Source: CAYFXE01 sp964347035
GTDB taxonomy: Bacteria > Acidobacteriota > Aminicenantia > Aminicenantales > Aminicenantaceae
Reading direction: 5' to 3'
Assembly: GCA_964347035.1 (NCBI GenBank)
Contig: CAYFXE010000051.1
Location: forward strand, 1-18,518
DNA length: 18,518 bases
The notes beneath the pieces were generated by a model. It saw nothing but the letters and a program-made list of their open reading frames with translations, ran no database searches and was not told where the DNA came from. The stretch's first letter is position 1, and every line of letters begins with the position of its first letter. A program made the translations under genes and the position numbers. Below, piece by piece: positions 15,606 through 18,518 of this stretch.

Positions 15606-15664
15606 TCTGTTTATTCAAAAATCTATTCATGAGCTCCTAAAAATAAGGATTTTCGATAAACAGA
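15606..15664. other. imperfect hairpin in the divergent intergenic region
   Basis: TCTGTTTAT (15606-15614) pairs with ATAAACAGA (15656-15664), and just inside it AAAATC (15618-15623) pairs with GATTTT (15648-15653). The intervening 24 nt are TATTCATGAGCTCCTAAAAA followed by TAAG. It lies between the nuoJ and tRNA promoters. Its role is unknown; it could be an operator-like site or an RNA structure. The remainder of 15505-15717 is AT-rich with nothing else recognised. Confidence 0.3.
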
Positions 15665-15717
15665 TCATGATAAATGACATCACGGAGGGCATCTTTACAT
15701 CAAATCTTTTTAACTTT

Positions 15718-15745
15718 TTGACAAATCAAGCTCATTTGATATAAT
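15718..15745 (+). promoter_or_regulatory. perfect consensus sigma-70 promoter for tRNA-fMet
   Basis: TTGACA (15718-15723), 16-bp spacer, TATAAT (15740-15745). Both hexamers are exact. The predicted start site is about 15752, leaving a 5' leader of about 5 nt for RNase P to remove. Confidence 0.85.
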
Positions 15746-15756
15746 AATTTTTCAAG

Positions 15757-15833
<77 letters not shown>

Positions 15834-16217
15834 ATCCCATCATTTGTCATTAACCCTGTTAATTCCATCGACGTTTTGTCTTTGGGGAGTCATGTGAAGT
15901 GACCTCATGCTGAAATGCGGGGCAAATACGGGCCAAAATTTACTTAAAATTGCCTACTTTTGACTAACGGTGCTAATGGTAATTTGTCTCTCTAGCCCTG
16001 TTAATAGGAGAGAGCGAACACTCAATTGATCGGGCTCATAACTCGGAGGTCTCGTTATTCTATATTCTTTTGATTTGGGAGAGAATAGAACTATTCAAAT
16101 TTAGAAAAAAAGCGAAATGTTACGTAAAGAAGGGAAATTATACGTCAAATAGGGGAGAAACGTTGACAGGGGGAATTATTCTTAATCATTAGAAAAAGGA
16201 TAATCTCGGAGGATATT
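15834..16217. other. gene-free stretch of 384 bp beside tRNA-fMet, possible integration scar
   Basis: No gene is supported. It holds an ATTAAC-CCT-GTTAAT palindrome (15849-15863), the 10-mer CCCTGTTAAT twice (15854-15863 and 15996-16005), two similar phrases GGGGCAAATAC and GGGCCAAAATT near 15918-15943, and a tRNA anticodon-arm copy at 16030-16051. A TTGACA at 16163 lacks a convincing -10. Together these could be remnants of a tRNA-targeted integration, but no integrase is present. Confidence 0.35.
16030..16051 (+). pseudogene. tRNA-fMet anticodon-arm fragment
   Basis: These 22 bases equal 15784-15805 of the tRNA gene (anticodon stem-loop plus variable-loop bases) except for one C-to-T change at 16043. 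No D-arm, T-arm or acceptor is present around it, so it cannot be a tRNA. The copy lies 246 bp downstream in the same orientation. Anticodon arms are common crossover sites for tyrosine recombinases, so an old attachment site is possible. Confidence 0.65.
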
Positions 16218-16385
16218 TTGAACATAAAACCTCTTATCCCTGGGATTCTCTGCTTCGTTGTTGCTGTTATCTTATTTATATTTGCTTCAGGAGCTCGGCG
16301 TTTGTACAGTGGAGTATTTTTTGTGGTTTTAGGTGTTATCATGATAGCCAATGCGAAGCGGAAAACCCAAAACAAGGGCAAATGA
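16218..16385 (+). CDS. small two-helix membrane protein, unknown function
   Basis: A 55-codon frame starting with TTG, 5 nt after a strong GGAGG (16208-16212). The protein is nearly all hydrophobic: helix 1 at about residues 6-23 (LIPGILCFVVAVILFIFA), a short GARRLYSG turn, helix 2 at about 32-45 (GVFFVVLGVIMIAN), and a basic tail KRKTQNKGK. That plan predicts an inner-membrane hairpin with the tail in the cytoplasm. Convergent with the synthase downstream. I do not recognise the family. No ATG start is available except at codon 42. Confidence 0.55.
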   Translation: MNIKPLIPGILCFVVAVILFIFASGARRLYSGVFFVVLGVIMIANAKRKTQNKGK

Positions 16386-16391
16386 TCTCAA

Positions 16392-16414
16392 AGCTAGAGT
16401 CTTTCGGTCTAGCT
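16392..16414. terminator. hairpin between convergent genes
   Basis: AGCTAGA (16392-16398) and TCTAGCT (16408-16414) form a 7-bp stem around a 9-nt loop. It sits 6 nt after the small membrane gene and 11 nt past the synthase stop, where transcription from both sides should end. No clean T-run on either side, so moderate support only. Confidence 0.4.
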
Positions 16415-16425
16415 GCTATAAATGA

Positions 16426-17724
16426 CTAACACTGGTCGGGCTTCCAGCCTTCCATGCCCTCAAAGACTTCACTGATAATACGGACACATTCATCCATCTG
16501 TTCTGTGGTGTGCTTGGCGGAGACCGAGAGTCGCAAGCGTGTCTTGTTTTTTGACACTGCCGGATAGGTGACGACTCCGGTGTAGAGGCCGTTCTCCTGA
16601 ATCCTTTTGCTGATCTCGCGGAGTCTGAGATCATTCCCGGCCATGACCGGCACGACTTGAGATTTTGTGCTGCCGATATCCAGGCCGGCATCTTTTAGCT
16701 TTTTATGCATGTAATGGATATTCTCCCATAATTGGTCTCGCAGCGATTCATCATCTTTAAATATTTCAAGCACTTTCAGGATTCCTGCTGCTGTGTGAGG
16801 GGCCATGGCGCAGGAAAAGACATAGGCTCGGGCAAACATCCTGAGGTAGGTCATGATTTTTTCGTTTCCGGCAGCAAATCCGCCAATAGCCCCGAAGGAT
16901 TTGCTGAAAGTTCCGATCGAGATGTCCACTTCATCCTCCAGCCCGAAATGCTCGGCCACGCCTCCGCCGTTTTCTCCGAAGACCAAGGTGGCATGGGCTT
17001 CATCCACGAGGATTTTAGCCCCATATCTTCGACAAATGGGGATAAGTTCCGGAAGATTGGCGAGATCACCATCCATACTGTACACACCTTCCACGCAGAC
17101 AATCACCCGTTTTGTCTTCAAGCTCTTGAGGACTTTTTCTAGATGTTTAGGATTGTTATGAGCAAAAATTTTAATATCCGCACCTGCAAGTCTGACACCG
17201 TCATAGATTGAGGCGTGCGAGAGAATATCCATAACCGCCACATCTCCTGGCCGCAGGAGTGCGGATAGGATTCCGACATTAGTCCCGTATCCTGTCGGGA
17301 AAACGATGGACATCTCCTTGCCTTTGAGCTTGGCGATTTCCTCCTCGAGTTTTCGCAGCATCTCTGAGTAGCCGCTGAGAAGCGGGGCTGAAACTGCCCC
17401 TGTCCCAAATTTCTCGATGGCCTCCTGCACGGTCTTTATAACCTCAGGATGATAACTAAACCCGAGGTAATTGTACGAGCAAAAATTGAGGAATTTCCGT
17501 ACGGAATTCGAATTCCAGTCGAAAACTTCAAACTCGGTTTTGGGGCTGCTCATCATCGGCTGCCCGTAAACCATGTACATTTTTTTGAAACCATCTGCCA
17601 GGTATTCGTAAAAGTAGTCCGCGACTTCAAACAGGTCTTCGCTCTCGAAGTTCTGAAAATCCACCAAGGAGTAGTCGTCGCAGTTTACCTTTTTATCCTT
17701 AAAATTCTTCCGACTCAATGCCAT
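16426..17724 (-). CDS. alpha-oxoamine synthase, serine palmitoyltransferase-like
   Basis: This is a PLP enzyme that condenses an amino acid with an acyl-CoA (the family includes SPT, KBL, BioF and HemA). It has 432 residues. Active-site residues: His170 (SHASIYDG) stacking on PLP, Asp241 and His244 (DEAHATLVFG), and Lys275 (GTFSKSFGAIGG) forming the Schiff base. Phrases such as YNYLGF, AHNNPKHLEK, VEGVYSMDG and EDEVDISIGTFSKSFGA resemble serine palmitoyltransferase more than KBL or BioF, in my memory. The N-terminus has about 75 residues before the catalytic domain, longer than in BioF/KBL. GGAG precedes ATG 17724. If SPT, it would start sphingolipid synthesis; no other lipid gene is nearby, so the substrate remains open. 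Confidence 0.88.
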   Translation of the reverse strand: MALSRKNFKDKKVNCDDYSLVDFQNFESEDLFEVADYFYEYLADGFKKMYMVYGQPMMSSPKTEFEVFDWNSNSVRKFLNFCSYNYLGFSYHPEVIKTVQEAIEKFGTGAVSAPLLSGYSEMLRKLEEEIAKLKGKEMSIVFPTGYGTNVGILSALLRPGDVAVMDILSHASIYDGVRLAGADIKIFAHNNPKHLEKVLKSLKTKRVIVCVEGVYSMDGDLANLPELIPICRRYGAKILVDEAHATLVFGENGGGVAEHFGLEDEVDISIGTFSKSFGAIGGFAAGNEKIMTYLRMFARAYVFSCAMAPHTAAGILKVLEIFKDDESLRDQLWENIHYMHKKLKDAGLDIGSTKSQVVPVMAGNDLRLREISKRIQENGLYTGVVTYPAVSKNKTRLRLSVSAKHTTEQMDECVRIISEVFEGMEGWKPDQC

Positions 17725-17846
17725 TTTTCTCTCCGGTGATGAATTTTATGTATTTCTCTTCCATCGTCTCCGTTCTTTAGATCTCTCATATAAACTTGTA
17801 TTGCTTTTAACATTGAAGCGGGCCCATGTCAAATTTGAAAAAAATC

Positions 17847-17875
17847 TTGATATCTCGCATCATATTTTATATAGA
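17847..17875 (+). promoter_or_regulatory. likely sigma-70 promoter for the secreted protein
   Basis: TTGATA (17847-17852, 5 of 6), 17-bp spacer, TATAGA (17870-17875, 4 of 6). The start site would be near 17882, giving a leader of about 70 nt. Confidence 0.45.
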
Positions 17876-17882
17876 TTAAGCA

Positions 17883-17929
17883 GGGGATGAAGAAATCTTC
17901 GTATTCTATTCGGACAAACCTCCATCCCC
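17883..17929 (+). other. leader hairpin before the secreted protein gene
   Basis: GGGGATG (17883-17889) pairs with CATCCCC (17923-17929); a small GAAG-AAAT-CTTC hairpin (17889-17900) lies inside. It begins almost exactly at the predicted transcript start, and the ribosome site AGGGAGG follows 11 nt later. Likely a 5' stabilising or regulatory structure. Confidence 0.35.
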
Positions 17930-17952
17930 AAAACCCAAAAAGGGAGGCATTC

Positions 17953-18518
17953 ATGAGAGGTAAGGGTTCAATCATTTTGGTCATCGGGTTTGTGGTCGGT
18001 CTGCTGCTTCTGCCTAATATGACCCAAGCAGAAGAGGAAAAAGCACAGCTCTTCTTCGTGGAGGAAGTCATCGTCAAGCCATCCATGGTGGCTGAGTATG
18101 AGGCTCATGTTAAAAATGTTCTTAGAATACTCAACACTCACAGTTTTCCGTATCCATGGACCGCATTCAGTACAGATGATTTTCACTACTTCTTTGTCTG
18201 GCAGATTGACGATTATGCAACGATAGACAGTTGGTTCAAAGCCCTTAAGGAATGGCAGAGTAAAATAGGGGAGGAGGATGCTCAAGCCCTGCAGAATGAG
18301 GTCGTAGGGACATATAAACACGTCAGGTATTCTTGTTATCGCCATGTTCCTGAGATGTCTTATCATCCCGAAAGCCCAAGGCTGAAACCTGAAGAACAAA
18401 ACTTTGTGTATATGGGAAATTGCTATGTCATTGGCGGAAAAGAAGGAGAGGTCGCTAAGTACTTTAAGGAGATCGCAGATTTCTGTAAAGAAAAGAATTA
18501 CCCAATCGGATGGGACAC
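17953..18518 (+). CDS. secreted protein of unknown function, tandem alpha/beta repeat (3' end outside window)
   Basis: The frame runs from ATG 17953 off the right edge: 188 full codons are visible. AGGGAGG (17941-17947) stands 5 nt before the start. Residues 1-26 are a signal peptide (hydrophobic stretch IILVIGFVVGLLLL, likely cut after MTQA). Two similar units follow: residues 34-73 (FFVEEVIVKPSMVAEYEAHV ... SFPYPWTAF) and 151-188 (FVYMGNCYVIGGKEGEVAKY ... NYPIGWD). The pattern strand, short turn, amphipathic helix, strand resembles ferredoxin-like dimeric alpha/beta barrel (NIPSNAP or ABM type) proteins. That is a fold-level guess. Function is unknown. Confidence 0.8.
   Translation, partial: MRGKGSIILVIGFVVGLLLLPNMTQAEEEKAQLFFVEEVIVKPSMVAEYEAHVKNVLRILNTHSFPYPWTAFSTDDFHYFFVWQIDDYATIDSWFKALKEWQSKIGEEDAQALQNEVVGTYKHVRYSCYRHVPEMSYHPESPRLKPEEQNFVYMGNCYVIGGKEGEVAKYFKEIADFCKEKNYPIGWD

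Noticed and set aside
15562..15744. Possible 60-residue ORF with GTG start
   Set aside because: It overlaps the intergenic hairpin and the entire tRNA promoter, has no ribosome site, and its composition follows the local AT bias.
16163..16191. Promoter for the small membrane protein from TTGACA at 16163
   Set aside because: No acceptable -10 hexamer lies 16-18 bp downstream; GATAAT at 16199 is too far away.

Overview
The window looks like chromosome from an uncultured, mid-GC, Gram-negative bacterium. It has signal peptides followed by periplasmic-type proteins, proton-pumping complex I genes, a type A RNase P RNA and a NtrC-type regulator. The gene mix and the intergenic palindromes (a GGGGTC... 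type and a cATTCCTGC...GCAGGAATcc type) would suit an Acidobacteriota/Aminicenantes-like or deltaproteobacterial-like lineage. That placement is inference from memory, and nothing here fixes the taxon.

Layout, left to right. (1) 1-242: gene-free, with a perfect 16-bp inverted-repeat element. (2) 243-3667, plus strand: a four-gene Dpp/Opp-type ABC importer (two permeases, two ATPases) packed with overlaps; no substrate-binding protein is present. (3) 3719-7475, minus strand: a two-pore-helix K+ channel with a cytosolic RCK domain, then two M16 zinc-peptidase-family proteins. The first M16 protein keeps the metal site; the second has lost it but keeps the conserved Arg/Tyr pair. (4) 7476-7803: a divergent intergenic region in which a 26-bp segment containing a -10-like box is duplicated around a 193-bp repeat-rich insert. 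(5) 7804-9219, plus strand: a sigma-54-dependent response regulator. Its last 51 bases are also the 5' strand of P1 and neighbouring 5' structure of RNase P RNA (9169-9558). (6) 9568-9737: a palindromic element with 28-bp arms that ends at the nuoN stop codon. (7) 9738-15461, minus strand: nuoJKLMN, the membrane-arm genes of complex I, read from a perfect TTGACA-17-TATAAT promoter only about 9 nt ahead of the nuoJ start codon. (8) 15757-15833: initiator tRNA-fMet with its own perfect consensus promoter. A 22-bp near-copy of its anticodon arm lies 246 bp downstream. (9) 16218-16385: a small two-helix membrane protein not previously named. (10) 16426-17724, minus strand: an alpha-oxoamine synthase resembling serine palmitoyltransferase. 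(11) 17953 to the end: a secreted protein of unknown function, cut by the window edge, that looks like a tandem ferredoxin-like (dimeric alpha/beta barrel) repeat.

Functionally the window is mostly housekeeping: nutrient import, envelope proteolysis, K+ flux, respiration, tRNA processing and initiation. I see no defence island, CRISPR array, phage or full insertion sequence. The most unusual features are the protein-gene/rnpB overlap, the small palindromic elements at gene-block borders, and the tRNA-fMet anticodon-arm copy.
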